Origin: Leptolinea sp.
Lineage (GTDB): Bacteria; Chloroflexota; Anaerolineae; Anaerolineales; Anaerolineaceae
DNA: 64,000 nucleotides
Assembly (NCBI GenBank): GCA_012798535.1
Contig: JAAZMZ010000006.1
Coordinates: 1 to 64,000 of the forward strand
Direction: 5' to 3'
A program made the position numbers and the translations under genes. Each line of letters starts with the position of its first letter. The first letter of the stretch is position 1. This document shows positions 34,600-44,637 of this stretch, piece after piece. Under the pieces are notes generated by a model, which did not search any database, was not told the origin of the DNA, and saw only the letters and a list, made by a program, of their open reading frames with translations.

Positions 34600-36813
34600 A
34601 TGACGTTGCAGGTTCTAATAGCAACTCCATCCGGACCGTTCGGGGAATTGATCCGGCTATCTCTGGAAACAGATCCGGAATTCCTTTGTTCTCTGCTGGA
34701 TAACAGTGCAGAACTGTGGCAAACCCTTGAACAAACAGCCTTCAATGCGGTGATCTACGATTGTTCCTTTTTGGAACCGGAACCACAGCAGGTTGTCCAA
34801 CAGATGAAAGAGGATTTTCCCGGGGTGCCCGTTCTGCTCGTACCACCGGAAACCAAGACTGACCCTGGAGATAAACAGCCGGTGCACGCGGATGGAATGA
34901 TCAGCCGTCCGTTTGACGCGAGTGTGCTGCCGGAATTGATCAGAACGGCTGTCGAAAAGAAAAAGATATCAGAACCGGAGGACAGGCCGGCAAATCCGCT
35001 GCCCAGAAATACCTCCTGGTGGAACGCATTTCAGACCGGTGTCCAGGACACCACTGCCTCAAGCGGGATGGTCGTGCAAAATGGGATGGTGATCGCCTGC
35101 ACTCCCGACACCAGCGCTGCTCTGCAACAGCAGGTCACAGCTTCTGTGATGCGGTTCTGGAATCCGGCCGATTCAACAGACCTTATGCGTTATGTGAAAG
35201 ACCTGGTTACCGGTCAGGAATGGATGATGTATGCGACCGGGGCGGCAGATAATACTGTTCTGGTACTTCTCTTTCTCCCCCAGACTCCGGTTACCCGTGT
35301 TAGGTCACAAACCCTGAATCTGGCCAAAGAGATCTCACCTCTCCTTCAAAAACCATCCGGTTCTCAGCCGCAACCGGCATCCGGATATCTGGAGAACGCC
35401 GAACCACCGCGCCTGCATGAAATCCTCAATTCGAATGTGTTAAAAGCTGAAAACAACACCACCGATATGGCGGATAATCGTTTCCCGGTGGAATGGTTTA
35501 AAGAAGCCGATCTTCCTGATTTTGGTCAAACCGAAAAGAAACCAGAGGATGCTGTCAGCGGATCAGAAAATGGTTTCCCGGAAGGATTGACGGAATATGA
35601 TCGGTTCCCAAATATCAACCCCTCGGAAGATATTGAGAAAACACCGCCCTCTTCTGTTGGAGAACTGAAAGCTGATTCTGATTTTGACGGTGCTAGTTCC
35701 GCGATTTCCGCTTCACAATCTGTAATGGAACAGGTTCAGGATGCGGAAGCTCTATTATCCAAATTGAATGAACCGCTGATACGTGATACAACATCCGGTC
35801 AGGAAATGGAAAATATCGATCTGGGAAATTTGCAGCCGGTCAGTTTACAACCCAGGGAAAGTGAAATTCACGAATTTTTCCCTCCAACGGAGGAAGATAC
35901 GACATTCTCCTCCATGGGTCTTTCTTCCTTCGAAGCTGCACCGATTCAGGAAAATGACAGCACCCAACCCGAATTAAATGCGCCGATCGCCGGACATGAA
36001 ATTGAAATAACCCGGCCGGTCGCGGAAGAAGCCGGTAAACAGGCAGAGTCGGCGGAAAGTGAGATATCGATTTTCGGCGAAGCATCTGTCATTCCGGAGG
36101 AGGTCCCCGAAGATCAGCAGGCCGGTTCCGGGTTTACCTCTATAGAGGATACAAAATCAGAATCCGGTATAGAGACCATCCCATCAATGGAGAATTATGA
36201 AGCGGCGATGGCTGTCACTCCGGAACCATTGGCAGAAGCTGCGCCCGTTTCTCCCTTGCTCGACCGATTCAATTCGGTTGGAATAACAGAGCAGCCGGAC
36301 GCCATTTCACAGGAGCCCGCCGAAGAATCAGGGGCAAATTTTGAACTACCGCAAGAATCACCCGCGGAAGGTGGGACGGACATTGATCTGTTTGATCGCA
36401 TGAACCAGTTGCAATCCGCCGCACAGGAAGAATTTTCCGAGACCGTGACCGTTGCGCTGATCCCCCGCTCGGAGAATATGATCCTGCAACGGCAGATCGC
36501 CGGCGCCCTCAATCAGACCATGTCGCGGTTGTGCCTGGCATTCAACTGGAAACTCAACAACCTGACCATCCGTCCAACCTACATGCAGTGGACTGTCACC
36601 ATCCCTTCCTCCCTGTCACCAGATGACATGATCGGCATTGTTCGCAAGGAAACATCGCAGGAAATGGTGAATATCCTCTCTTCTGATCTCTCTCTACCGA
36701 CTGAAGATGAATTTTGGGCTGATCAGAGCATGAGCGCCGTCGGCAAAGATTTTGTTCCTTCCCTTCACTGGCAGGATTTCATTTTGCGACGAAAAACCCG
36801 AGAGATCGCCTGA
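34600..36813 (+). CDS. Receiver-like protein with C-terminal Y1 (IS200-type) transposase-like domain
   Basis: A 737-residue cytoplasmic protein with four parts. Residues 1-120 look like a degenerate response-regulator receiver: the Asp in AVIYDCS is kept, but the acidic pair is missing and the conserved Lys is Arg (MISRPFD). Residues about 140-260 form a compact domain I cannot assign, perhaps roadblock-like. About 270-610 is acidic, low-complexity and probably disordered. Residues about 625-737 (TVALIPR, LCLAFNWKL, LTIRPTYMQWTVTIP, IVRKETS, FWAD) resemble the IS200/Y1 transposase fold, but the HUH histidines expected in a DHVHLL-like strand are absent (YMQWTVTIP) and no catalytic Tyr is evident near the end. 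Probably a domesticated, non-catalytic nucleic-acid-binding protein; function unknown. It is followed after 47 bases by polA. Confidence 0.6.
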   Translation: MTLQVLIATPSGPFGELIRLSLETDPEFLCSLLDNSAELWQTLEQTAFNAVIYDCSFLEPEPQQVVQQMKEDFPGVPVLLVPPETKTDPGDKQPVHADGMISRPFDASVLPELIRTAVEKKKISEPEDRPANPLPRNTSWWNAFQTGVQDTTASSGMVVQNGMVIACTPDTSAALQQQVTASVMRFWNPADSTDLMRYVKDLVTGQEWMMYATGAADNTVLVLLFLPQTPVTRVRSQTLNLAKEISPLLQKPSGSQPQPASGYLENAEPPRLHEILNSNVLKAENNTTDMADNRFPVEWFKEADLPDFGQTEKKPEDAVSGSENGFPEGLTEYDRFPNINPSEDIEKTPPSSVGELKADSDFDGASSAISASQSVMEQVQDAEALLSKLNEPLIRDTTSGQEMENIDLGNLQPVSLQPRESEIHEFFPPTEEDTTFSSMGLSSFEAAPIQENDSTQPELNAPIAGHEIEITRPVAEEAGKQAESAESEISIFGEASVIPEEVPEDQQAGSGFTSIEDTKSESGIETIPSMENYEAAMAVTPEPLAEAAPVSPLLDRFNSVGITEQPDAISQEPAEESGANFELPQESPAEGGTDIDLFDRMNQLQSAAQEEFSETVTVALIPRSENMILQRQIAGALNQTMSRLCLAFNWKLNNLTIRPTYMQWTVTIPSSLSPDDMIGIVRKETSQEMVNILSSDLSLPTEDEFWADQSMSAVGKDFVPSLHWQDFILRRKTREIA

Positions 36814-36860
36814 AATGGCACAATAGTTGCTAGCTTTCTGCGCTGATAGGAGAATTCTCT

Positions 36861-39656
36861 ATGCCGCCAACTTTATATCTAATCGATGGACACGCGCTGG
36901 CATACAGAACCTATTTTGCGCTGACTTCATCTCCCAGCACTCACTTCACCACCCGGGCAGGCGAACCGACTGCAGGTATCTATGGTTTCGCCTCTGTGAT
37001 GATCCGCATTTTGGAACAAAACAGGCCAGATTATCTCGCCGTAGCCTTTGATACCGGTAAAACCTTTCGGGATGATATCTACCCGGCCTATAAAGCCACC
37101 CGTGCAAAAATGCCGGATGATCTCCGTCCACAGATCGAACGCATCCGCCAGCTGGTGGACGCTTTCGGCTTTCCCCGATTGGAAATGGAAGGATTTGAAG
37201 CAGATGATGTGCTGGGCAGTGTCGCCCATCTGGCTGTTGAAAAAGGACTGGCTGTCAAGATCGTTACCGGCGATCGCGATCTGCTGCAACTGGTCAACGA
37301 TCACATCATCGTCAATCTTGCCGGCAAGAGCCTGTCGGAAGCCAAAGATTATTTCGAGCGGGATGTCAAAGAGTACCTGGGCGTGTGGCCCAGACAGGTG
37401 GTTGATTATAAAGCGCTGGTGGGAGACAAGTCGGATAATATCCCCGGTGTGCAGGGCATCGGTGAAAAGACAGCCGTTGGTCTTTTTGAGACCTACCCCA
37501 CCCTGGACGACATCTATGAACATCTAGATGTTCTGCCCGCGCGGGTGAAATCCAGATTGGAAACTGACCGTGCCAACGCGGAAATGAGCCGCAAACTGGC
37601 ATCCATCCGCACTGACCTTGATATTCAACTCGACCTTTCCCGCGCCAAAACCGATCATATTCCCTTTGAGCTGGTTGAAAAATTCTTTGTTGAGATGGAA
37701 TTTCGTTCGCTGCAAAATCGCCTCAAAGTACTATCAGGTGGCGCTGCGGCGGCGCAGCCGGTTCGACAGGCTCAACTGGCATTTTTTGATGAGACTCCCC
37801 GGGTTATCGGAGAAAATCCGCGTCCGCTGGTGAAGACGATCATCGTCCGAGATACGGCCGGTTTGCAGGCTCTGTGTGAAGCACTCAGAGCCTCTGAATG
37901 GCTGGCTCTGGATACGGAAACCACCTCCACCGATCCAATGCGTGCAGATCTGGTGGGGATATCTCTCTCCAACCAGGCCGGGCTCGGGTACTACATCCCG
38001 GTAGGGCATCGAGACAATACCCCTCAGCTTTTTCTTTCAGATATACAAACCAAGCTTGGGCCCATTCTCATAGATCCGAAGATATCGAAAGTGGGTCATA
38101 ACCTGAAATATGATCTGCTGATCTTACGCCGTCACGGGTTGCCGGTCGAACCGATCAGCTACGATACCATGGTGGCCGCCTGGTTGGTCGATCCCGCGTC
38201 TCACCGCCTGGGATTGAAGGATCTGGCGGATGACCTGTTAAATGTGCAGATGACTCACATTGAGGAATTGATCGGTACCGGTAAAAATCAACGCAGCATG
38301 GCAGAAGTATCTTCCGAGAAAGCCGCCGATTATGCCGCCGCGGATGCCGAGGTAACCTATCGCCTGCGTGAAACCATGCTGCCGCTGCTGGCAGAACGCC
38401 AATCCACCCGCCTGATGGAAGAAATAGAAATGCCGCTGCTGCCTGTGTTGGCCGATATGGAACAAACCGGCATCGGATTAGATACAGCATTCCTGAAAGG
38501 TTTGTCGCGCGAGTTGACCGAACGGTTGGCATCGCTAGAAGAACAGGTTCATCAGGGTGTCGGTCATCCCTTTAACTTGAACTCCACCCAGCAGCTTTCC
38601 ACTGCCCTGTTTACCACGTTAAAACTGGAACCTCCGGACAAACGTAAAACGACGGCCAGCGGGCATTTCTCCACCTCGGCCGATGTGCTAGAACTGCTGC
38701 GTGGGAAACACCCCGTGGTTGATCAGATCCTCGAGCACCGCGAACTATCGAAACTTCTTTCCACCTACATTGAAGCTTTACCACTTCAGGTTAATCCCCG
38801 CACCCGTCGGGTGCACACCAGTTACAACCAGACTGGTTCGGTGACTGGCCGTCTGGCTTCCTCTGAACCCAATCTGCAAAATATTCCCACCCGTACCGAA
38901 CTCGGGCGCAAGATCAGGCGGGCTTTTGTCGCCGATCCAGGCTGGCTGTTATTATCCATTGATTATTCACAAATCGAATTGCGTATCGTCGCCCACATGG
39001 CCAATGACACTGCCATGCTGGGTGCTTTTCGAGCCGGGCAGGATATTCACGCCGCCACAGCCGCAGCTATTTACAATATACCGCTGTCTGAAGTGACCAG
39101 AGAACAACGCCGCCATGCGAAAGCGATCAATTTCGGATTGATCTATGGAATGAGCGCGTTTGGACTCAGCCGTTCGACCGATCTGACTCTGGCCGAGGCG
39201 GAAAATTTCGTGGCTGCCTATTTCAAACAATTTCCCGGCGTAAAAACTTATCTCGACGGTCTGCGCAGGCAGGCGGCCAGTCAGGGGTATGTGGAAACGA
39301 TGCTGGGGCGCAGACGGTATTTTCCCAATTTGCGTAATCAGATGAATCCCAACCTCCGTAATCGGGAAGAACGTGAAGCCATCAATGCACCCATTCAGGG
39401 TACTGCGGCGGATATTATGAAACTGGCTATGATCAGAGTACCGCCGGCACTCAAGGCTGAAAACCTGCAGTCCCGGTTACTCCTTCAGGTGCATGACGAG
39501 CTGGTTCTGGAGTGCCCTGAAAATGAGTTGTTAAGTACCGGCAAAGTCGTTATGCATGTAATGGAATTAGCATATCCGCTGTCAATTCCGCTGCTGACAG
39601 AAGCAAAATGGGGACGGAATTGGGAAGAAATGCTTCCAATATCAGAGTATAAATAG
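36861..39656 (+). CDS. polA: DNA polymerase I
   Basis: A 931-residue repair and Okazaki-fragment polymerase. The 5' nuclease (1 to about 290) has LAVAFDTGKTFRDDIYPAYK and VTGDRDLLQLV. The 3'-5' exonuclease (about 330-520) keeps its acidic residues in LALDTETTSTDP, VGHNLKYDLLIL and YAAADAEVTYRL, so proofreading is probably active. The polymerase (about 560-931) has motif A DYSQIELRIVAHM, motif B RRHAKAINFGLIYGMSAFG and motif C QVHDELVLE. Full length and intact. The TPR protein gene starts 24 bases after it. Confidence 0.97.
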   Translation: MPPTLYLIDGHALAYRTYFALTSSPSTHFTTRAGEPTAGIYGFASVMIRILEQNRPDYLAVAFDTGKTFRDDIYPAYKATRAKMPDDLRPQIERIRQLVDAFGFPRLEMEGFEADDVLGSVAHLAVEKGLAVKIVTGDRDLLQLVNDHIIVNLAGKSLSEAKDYFERDVKEYLGVWPRQVVDYKALVGDKSDNIPGVQGIGEKTAVGLFETYPTLDDIYEHLDVLPARVKSRLETDRANAEMSRKLASIRTDLDIQLDLSRAKTDHIPFELVEKFFVEMEFRSLQNRLKVLSGGAAAAQPVRQAQLAFFDETPRVIGENPRPLVKTIIVRDTAGLQALCEALRASEWLALDTETTSTDPMRADLVGISLSNQAGLGYYIPVGHRDNTPQLFLSDIQTKLGPILIDPKISKVGHNLKYDLLILRRHGLPVEPISYDTMVAAWLVDPASHRLGLKDLADDLLNVQMTHIEELIGTGKNQRSMAEVSSEKAADYAAADAEVTYRLRETMLPLLAERQSTRLMEEIEMPLLPVLADMEQTGIGLDTAFLKGLSRELTERLASLEEQVHQGVGHPFNLNSTQQLSTALFTTLKLEPPDKRKTTASGHFSTSADVLELLRGKHPVVDQILEHRELSKLLSTYIEALPLQVNPRTRRVHTSYNQTGSVTGRLASSEPNLQNIPTRTELGRKIRRAFVADPGWLLLSIDYSQIELRIVAHMANDTAMLGAFRAGQDIHAATAAAIYNIPLSEVTREQRRHAKAINFGLIYGMSAFGLSRSTDLTLAEAENFVAAYFKQFPGVKTYLDGLRRQAASQGYVETMLGRRRYFPNLRNQMNPNLRNREEREAINAPIQGTAADIMKLAMIRVPPALKAENLQSRLLLQVHDELVLECPENELLSTGKVVMHVMELAYPLSIPLLTEAKWGRNWEEMLPISEYK

Positions 39657-39680
39657 ATCAAGAGCAATGACAGGACCACG

Positions 39681-41957
39681 GTGAATCAGGAAAACTACCT
39701 CAACTCCATGCGACAGGGCCACTCGGCGGCCTGGGATCAACGATGGGAACAGGCAGCCAGATATTATCGGGAAGCCTTATCTGAAGCTCCGGATGATTAT
39801 CTTGCCTTGAACAGTCTGGGGCTGTCTCTCATGGAGCAAGGCCAGTATGATGAAGCCCTGCAGGTTTACCGAAAAGCCGCCAAACGTTCCCCTGAAGATC
39901 CCGCTCCTCAGGAGAACATGGCCAAAATCTATGAGGCTCAGAACAGAATCGAGGAAGCCGTACTGCTGTCTTTCCAGGCGGCTGACCTGTACCTGAAAGC
40001 ACACAACGCTGATCGAGCCGTTCAGAATTTGCAACGCGTCAGCGCCTACCGACCACAAAACATGCGGGCGCATACCCAGTTGGCCGTGATTTACGAAAGG
40101 ATCGGGCGACTACCTTCAGCCGTAAAAGAATACCTGGCGGCCGCGACCATCACACAGCACAACGGTGATCCGCAGACTGCCCGGCAAATGGTGGAATATG
40201 CGTTGAAAATCCAGCCGAACAGCCAGGAAGCCATCAGCGCCTATGAAAAATTGAGAGCCGGCAAATTACTTCCAGAATACAAACCGGGAAAATCTGGCCC
40301 ACTGAAAGGTTCTTTGCAGCGCGATGCCGGACGCCACCGTGAGCCTTTGCGCGATCCCGTTGAAGATGCCACACACTACGCGCTGGGCGTGATTGCCGAC
40401 CTGGTATTGGATCCCTCAGAAACCAATCCCCTCTTTCAATCCCTGCGCCTTTCGAATGATGAGAAACCTGGGAAAAGTGAGATGGAACGCATCACAGCGT
40501 TGAATCACCTCCTGGCTGCTGTCGAAGCTCACAGCCGCGGAAGATCTGTCCAGGCAGCCTCTGAAGCCGAGAAGGCAATCAATGCGGGTGTTGTTCATCC
40601 GGCAGTGTATTTCCTGCTGGGCTTCCTCTCGCACGAAAATGATGTGCCGAAAGCCCTTCAGGCGTTATCCCGATCGGCGACTGATTCAAAGCTGGCTATG
40701 GCATCCGAATTGTTGATCGGGGGAATGCTCGAAGAAGAGAAGAATTACACCGAAGCCGTCGATGCCTACCTGAGAGCCATGTATGAGGCGGATGCCACCA
40801 CCCTGCCTGTGGAAATGTCAGCCGCTCTAAGGCTGCAGTACCGTCAGATCAGCGAGCAGATCATAAAAATGCAGGATGAAGAAAGACTGCATTACGTTTG
40901 CCGCAGTATCAACGGGCAAATCATGAGACGAGGCTGGCGCCAGCAGGTTCAGGGTATTCGGCAGCTGCTTCCTCCGGCCAGCCCTGAAGCGCCGCCAAAC
41001 GCGTTGGTCATGTTGATGTTGCTTCCCAACAGCAATCAGATCGTTGCCGGTCTGTCCAGAGCGCAGCGGCTGGTCAGTAATAATGACCTGCTGGCGGCAT
41101 TAGAAGAGTTGTATTATGACCTTCAACTGGCTCCTTCTGAAACGTTGCTGCATGAACTGATCGCCACCATAATGATCAAAAGGGATCATCTCGACGCCGC
41201 GATTGAGAAGTATCTATTAATTTCCCGCAAATACGAGTTGGATGGAGATCGAAATCAGGCAGTGCGGGTGCTTTCGCAGGCCAACCAGCTTTCACCCACC
41301 AACCTTACGATTCGCAACCGGTTGATCGAGTTGTTATTCTCACTTGACCGGCGGGATGATGCCATCCGCCAGTATGTTGATTTGGCGGAAACCTATTACC
41401 GCCTGGCGGACCTGGATAAAGCCCGGGCAACCTATCTCAATGTCCTGCGCCTCTCACAGAAAGGTGAATCCAACCGCGATTGGAATATTGAAATTCTTAA
41501 GCGGGTGGCGGATATCGACCTGCAGCGGTTGGACTGGAGACAGGCACTGCGGATTTTCGACCAGATCCGCGGTCTTGACCCGGAAGATATGGAAACCCGC
41601 GCAAGTCTGGTCGAATTGAATTACCGCCTCGGGCAGGAAGCCGCGGCCATCAGTGAGTTAGACAGCGCGGTTACCTACTATGATCAGATCAACAAAATCC
41701 CCACAGCCATGCGCATGATCAGCAGCCTGGTTGCCATCCGGCCGGATAATTCGGATATGCAATCCCGCCTGTTCGCCGTCAGCCGCAGGGTGAAGAACAT
41801 GACCGATGCCATTTCATTGCTTGATTCGTATGCCGATGAACTGCTTGAAAGTGGAAACAAGCCGGCGGCTATTGTCCATCTCGAGACGATCATCGCTCTG
41901 GGGCCGCCCAACACCATGGAATACCGCAAGGTTCTGGAACAACTCAGGAACGGCTGA
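39681..41957 (+). CDS. Large tetratricopeptide-repeat protein
   Basis: A 758-residue soluble protein made almost wholly of TPR-like helix pairs. A clear block lies at the N-terminus (AARYYREALSEAPDDYLALN, GQYDEALQVYRKAAKRSPED) and more at about 300-360 and 500-750 (DRRDDAIRQYVDLAETYYRL, NKPAAIVHLETIIALGPP). There is no signal peptide or enzyme domain. TPR proteins are scaffolds; the partner is unknown. The GTG start has an AGGA upstream. It may be co-transcribed with polA; a separate strong promoter for tRNA-Lys begins 36 bases after its stop. Confidence 0.85.
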   Translation: MNQENYLNSMRQGHSAAWDQRWEQAARYYREALSEAPDDYLALNSLGLSLMEQGQYDEALQVYRKAAKRSPEDPAPQENMAKIYEAQNRIEEAVLLSFQAADLYLKAHNADRAVQNLQRVSAYRPQNMRAHTQLAVIYERIGRLPSAVKEYLAAATITQHNGDPQTARQMVEYALKIQPNSQEAISAYEKLRAGKLLPEYKPGKSGPLKGSLQRDAGRHREPLRDPVEDATHYALGVIADLVLDPSETNPLFQSLRLSNDEKPGKSEMERITALNHLLAAVEAHSRGRSVQAASEAEKAINAGVVHPAVYFLLGFLSHENDVPKALQALSRSATDSKLAMASELLIGGMLEEEKNYTEAVDAYLRAMYEADATTLPVEMSAALRLQYRQISEQIIKMQDEERLHYVCRSINGQIMRRGWRQQVQGIRQLLPPASPEAPPNALVMLMLLPNSNQIVAGLSRAQRLVSNNDLLAALEELYYDLQLAPSETLLHELIATIMIKRDHLDAAIEKYLLISRKYELDGDRNQAVRVLSQANQLSPTNLTIRNRLIELLFSLDRRDDAIRQYVDLAETYYRLADLDKARATYLNVLRLSQKGESNRDWNIEILKRVADIDLQRLDWRQALRIFDQIRGLDPEDMETRASLVELNYRLGQEAAAISELDSAVTYYDQINKIPTAMRMISSLVAIRPDNSDMQSRLFAVSRRVKNMTDAISLLDSYADELLESGNKPAAIVHLETIIALGPPNTMEYRKVLEQLRNG

Positions 41958-41992
41958 CCGTTCATGGGATACCGGGTGTCACCGGGCGATAT

Positions 41993-42020
41993 TTGACACC
42001 GCCCGGCTTTCGGGTATAAT
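41993..42020 (+). promoter_or_regulatory. Strong sigma70-type promoter of tRNA-Lys
   Basis: TTGACA (41993-41998) and TATAAT (42015-42020) are both perfect consensus hexamers with 16 bases between, placed just before the tRNA. A short GCCCGGCTTTCGGGT hairpin-like stretch fills the spacer. Confidence 0.9.
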
Positions 42021-42030
42021 ACCCGTTCGC

Positions 42031-42103
<73 letters not shown>

Positions 42104-42109
42104 CACAAA

Positions 42110-42135
42110 ATGTGCCGGCAAAATAGCCGGCGCAT
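42110..42135 (+). terminator. Hairpin after tRNA-Lys
   Basis: ATGTGCCGGC pairs with GCCGGCGCAT (10 pairs, one G-U) around AAAATA, followed by GGTATTT. It is placed to end the tRNA transcript and could also serve the convergent gene at 42172. The T-run is poor. Confidence 0.55.
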
Positions 42136-42171
42136 GGTATTTAATCTACACTCATAAAAAATGATGATCAA

Positions 42172-43188
42172 TCACCTGATCCGCGTTTTAGTATCCAATT
42201 CCGTATATTCTTTGATTATCTTTTGATCAAAAAGAAAGCCCCAGTATCCGGTATAGTACATGCGATAACCCCCGGTAGTTAATGGTAGAACAAATGGGAA
42301 TCCAACAGCATTACGTTCGTGGAAGTTCCAACGTTGATACTTCAGACATTCAACACCCGCCTCAAAGGATAAACCGTCCGTTGAGTACGCTGTGTAAATG
42401 GTATTCCAGATCGGATAGATCTCGGCTCTTCTGAAATAGATGCGCCATCCTTCACCAAAAGGAATGACACAGGGATTGCAGGCACAGGGATACTGACCCA
42501 CAGGTCCGGCAGGAATTCGATAACCATCCTCGATCTCCCATCGCAAGCCATCGTCAGAAACGGCGCTGGCGATCAACTGGTCATTTATCCTGCTGAATAT
42601 GCAGGAAAAGTACATGCGATAGTTATTGGTTGGCAGCCTGACGATGAACGGATCGCTCACGCCGTTGACTCTTCCCCAGTTTTCGTGATCAAGTTTCCGG
42701 CAATCCTCTGGATCGAGCACCGGCCTGGATGACAATCTCCAATCTTGCCGGTTTTCTGAATATGTAGAAAATATTCGCGTTTTTCCATCCATCCCCAGAG
42801 CGGAAAAAAAGAGCGTCCAACCGGAGTCGCTTTTCAAAAGAAAGGGCGCTCTGACCTGTCTGTCAATCTGGTCAGATACTCCTCCCGAAACGACTGGCTT
42901 TTCAATGTCACTCCACCGCAGACCGTCTGTCGAACGGGAACGGACGATGTTCCCATGCCATTTTCCATCGATCAGCGACGAATTATGGTAATACATCTCA
43001 TAATCCCCGCAGAAATCAGCAGGCTGATGTACATAACTGTAATACGCCATGACTGTTCGATGGATACCGCCGTAATCCTTGCGTATACCGGGTTCTCTTT
43101 TCCAGTGGATCCCATCGTCCGAAATGGCGCTCAGAATTCTGTCATGCGGAACAACCAGAAAATGCTTGATCTTTGTCAACAATGTCAT
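42172..43188 (-). CDS. Five-bladed beta-propeller glycosidase-like protein
   Basis: About 338 residues with repeated propeller blades typical of the GH32/43/62/68/130 group: AISDDGIHWKREPG, MYYHNSSLIDGKWHGNIVRS, STDGLRWSD, VNGVSDPFIVRLPTNNYRMY, AYSTDGLSFE and GGYRMYYTGYWG. These blades often form glycan-hydrolysing or phosphorolytic enzymes; I cannot name the three catalytic acids with certainty, so the activity is open. No signal peptide is seen. GTG 43218 would extend the N-terminus by 10 residues; ATG 43188 is preferred. It lies downstream of the tat genes on the same strand. Confidence 0.65.
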   Translation of the reverse strand: MTLLTKIKHFLVVPHDRILSAISDDGIHWKREPGIRKDYGGIHRTVMAYYSYVHQPADFCGDYEMYYHNSSLIDGKWHGNIVRSRSTDGLRWSDIEKPVVSGGVSDQIDRQVRAPFLLKSDSGWTLFFSALGMDGKTRIFSTYSENRQDWRLSSRPVLDPEDCRKLDHENWGRVNGVSDPFIVRLPTNNYRMYFSCIFSRINDQLIASAVSDDGLRWEIEDGYRIPAGPVGQYPCACNPCVIPFGEGWRIYFRRAEIYPIWNTIYTAYSTDGLSFEAGVECLKYQRWNFHERNAVGFPFVLPLTTGGYRMYYTGYWGFLFDQKIIKEYTELDTKTRIR

Positions 43189-43266
43189 CTTGATCGCTCG
43201 ATGTTGGTATCTCCCCACTGGAAAATGGTGAGTAGAAAACTTGCTTGAAAAGCTGCTTATTCTCCC

Positions 43267-43620
43267 CTACCGATTATCCCTATCCTGCGCGTCCTTTCCG
43301 GTTATCGGTGAGGCGTTTTCTCCACTGGCTTCATCATCTTCAGATGCATCCAGTCGGATCGGATATTTCATCGTATCACGTAATTGCGAGATCTCCCGCA
43401 AACTCTCATCCAGATCCGCGTCTTTGACCAGTTGACGGGGAATGGTCTTGATCTCTTCCGATGTAGAAACCAATTCCCGCCAGAAAGGCGAGCGAATAAT
43501 GCGTCGGATCAGTATGGCCGCTTCTTTTGAATACCTGACCATGCGTTCCGGCCCGAATACCACCAGGGCCAGCACAATGATCAAGATCAGTTCCCAGGGA
43601 CCGATATTGAAGACTTCCAT
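43267..43620 (-). CDS. tatB: Sec-independent translocase subunit TatB-like
   Basis: 117 residues: a single N-terminal membrane helix (ELILIIVLALVVFGPERM) with the FGPxR hinge of TatA/TatB, an amphipathic helix, then a charged tail of about 60 residues longer than in TatA. With TatA and TatC beside it, it fits TatB, which hands folded twin-arginine substrates to the pore. TatA versus TatB is decided mainly by the Glu at position 10 and by length. Confidence 0.75.
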   Translation of the reverse strand: MEVFNIGPWELILIIVLALVVFGPERMVRYSKEAAILIRRIIRSPFWRELVSTSEEIKTIPRQLVKDADLDESLREISQLRDTMKYPIRLDASEDDEASGENASPITGKDAQDRDNR

Positions 43621-43658
43621 TAATTAAGCAATTCACTCATCAAGAATCAGAAGATGGA

Positions 43659-43850
43659 TCAGGATTTTTTGCTCTGGTCATCACTATCAGTTTTTTCATC
43701 CGTACTTGCGTCAGCTTTTCCGCTCAGGTTATCACGAAACGTACGAATGCTCTTCCCCAGTTCTCCAGAAATTTTTGATATACGTCCAACACCGAAAAGC
43801 AGGATAACGATCACGAGTATGATAAGTAATTCAGGGGTACCCAGATTCAT
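43659..43850 (-). CDS. tatA: Sec-independent translocase subunit TatA
   Basis: 63 residues. One membrane helix (LLIILVIVILLFGVGRI), the FG hinge, an amphipathic helix with GELGKSIRTFRDNL, and a short Lys/Asp/Ser tail: the pore-forming TatA pattern. It lies between tatC and tatB in one operon. Confidence 0.88.
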   Translation of the reverse strand: MNLGTPELLIILVIVILLFGVGRISKISGELGKSIRTFRDNLSGKADASTDEKTDSDDQSKKS

Positions 43851-43877
43851 AAAACCTCCGAAGGATCCTTCCGGTTT

Positions 43878-44579
43878 CTAACGTACCAGAAATGCCAGAA
43901 GGATGCTCAATAAGTATAATCCCATCAGGGGAGCCATCAAAAGACCCATATTCGCCGGATCGGTAGTGGGTGTAATGACAGCCGCAAGGACAGCCGAAGC
44001 CACCAGCGCAATCCGCCAGCCTTTTATTAGCAGACGGGCATTAACAATGTGGAATTTTGCTAGAATAAGGATGACCAGCGGAGATTCGAAACTCACTCCC
44101 ACCCAGAACATCAGGTTGGTGACGAAACTCATATAGTTGGAAAGCCGGGGGACAGTCTGTACTCCCAAAAAACCTATGAGGAAGGGAATGGCTGCCTTTA
44201 GCATGATGAAATAGGTAAACGCCACGCCACCCAGGAATAAAATAACGATGAAAGGAATGCTGGTAAACAACCAGCGTTTTTCATTGGGTTCTAATCCAGG
44301 CACAATAAAGGCTACAATCTGATAGGCAATGATCGGCAGCGCCAGGATAAAACCGGAAAGCAGGGCCACTCGCATGAAAACCGAGATGTTCTCTGTAACC
44401 TCGATGGATTGAAGATTCTGCAATCCCCCGATAGGGATAACCAGAAAGTCGATGATCCGGTCGGTGAAAAGAAAACTGGCCAGCACGCAGATGACCAGAG
44501 CAATCAGCGCTTTTAACAGACGGCTGCGTAATTCCTGAAAATGTGGATACAGTCCACTTAATAATGAATCGTCTGCCAT
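43878..44579 (-). CDS. tatC: Sec-independent translocase subunit TatC
   Basis: A 233-residue membrane protein with six helices that recognises twin-arginine signal peptides. Motifs are HFQELRSRLLKALIAL near the N-terminus, ENISVFMRVALLSGFILALP, PGLEPNEKRW and FGVSFESP-like VGVSFESPLVIL. The gene is first in the tatC-tatA-tatB order, opposite to the common tatABC. The operon shows the cell exports folded proteins. Confidence 0.93.
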   Translation of the reverse strand: MADDSLLSGLYPHFQELRSRLLKALIALVICVLASFLFTDRIIDFLVIPIGGLQNLQSIEVTENISVFMRVALLSGFILALPIIAYQIVAFIVPGLEPNEKRWLFTSIPFIVILFLGGVAFTYFIMLKAAIPFLIGFLGVQTVPRLSNYMSFVTNLMFWVGVSFESPLVILILAKFHIVNARLLIKGWRIALVASAVLAAVITPTTDPANMGLLMAPLMGLYLLSILLAFLVR

Positions 44580-44637
44580 AAACCTGACCTGTGACTGGTA
44601 ACGCTCATTTCACTACTGCTGTGGATGGCATTTCCGA

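Noticed and set aside
34600-36813. Active IS200/IS605 insertion sequence
   Set aside because: The transposase-like domain is at the end of a long regulator-like protein, lacks the HUH residues, and no end hairpins flank the gene.
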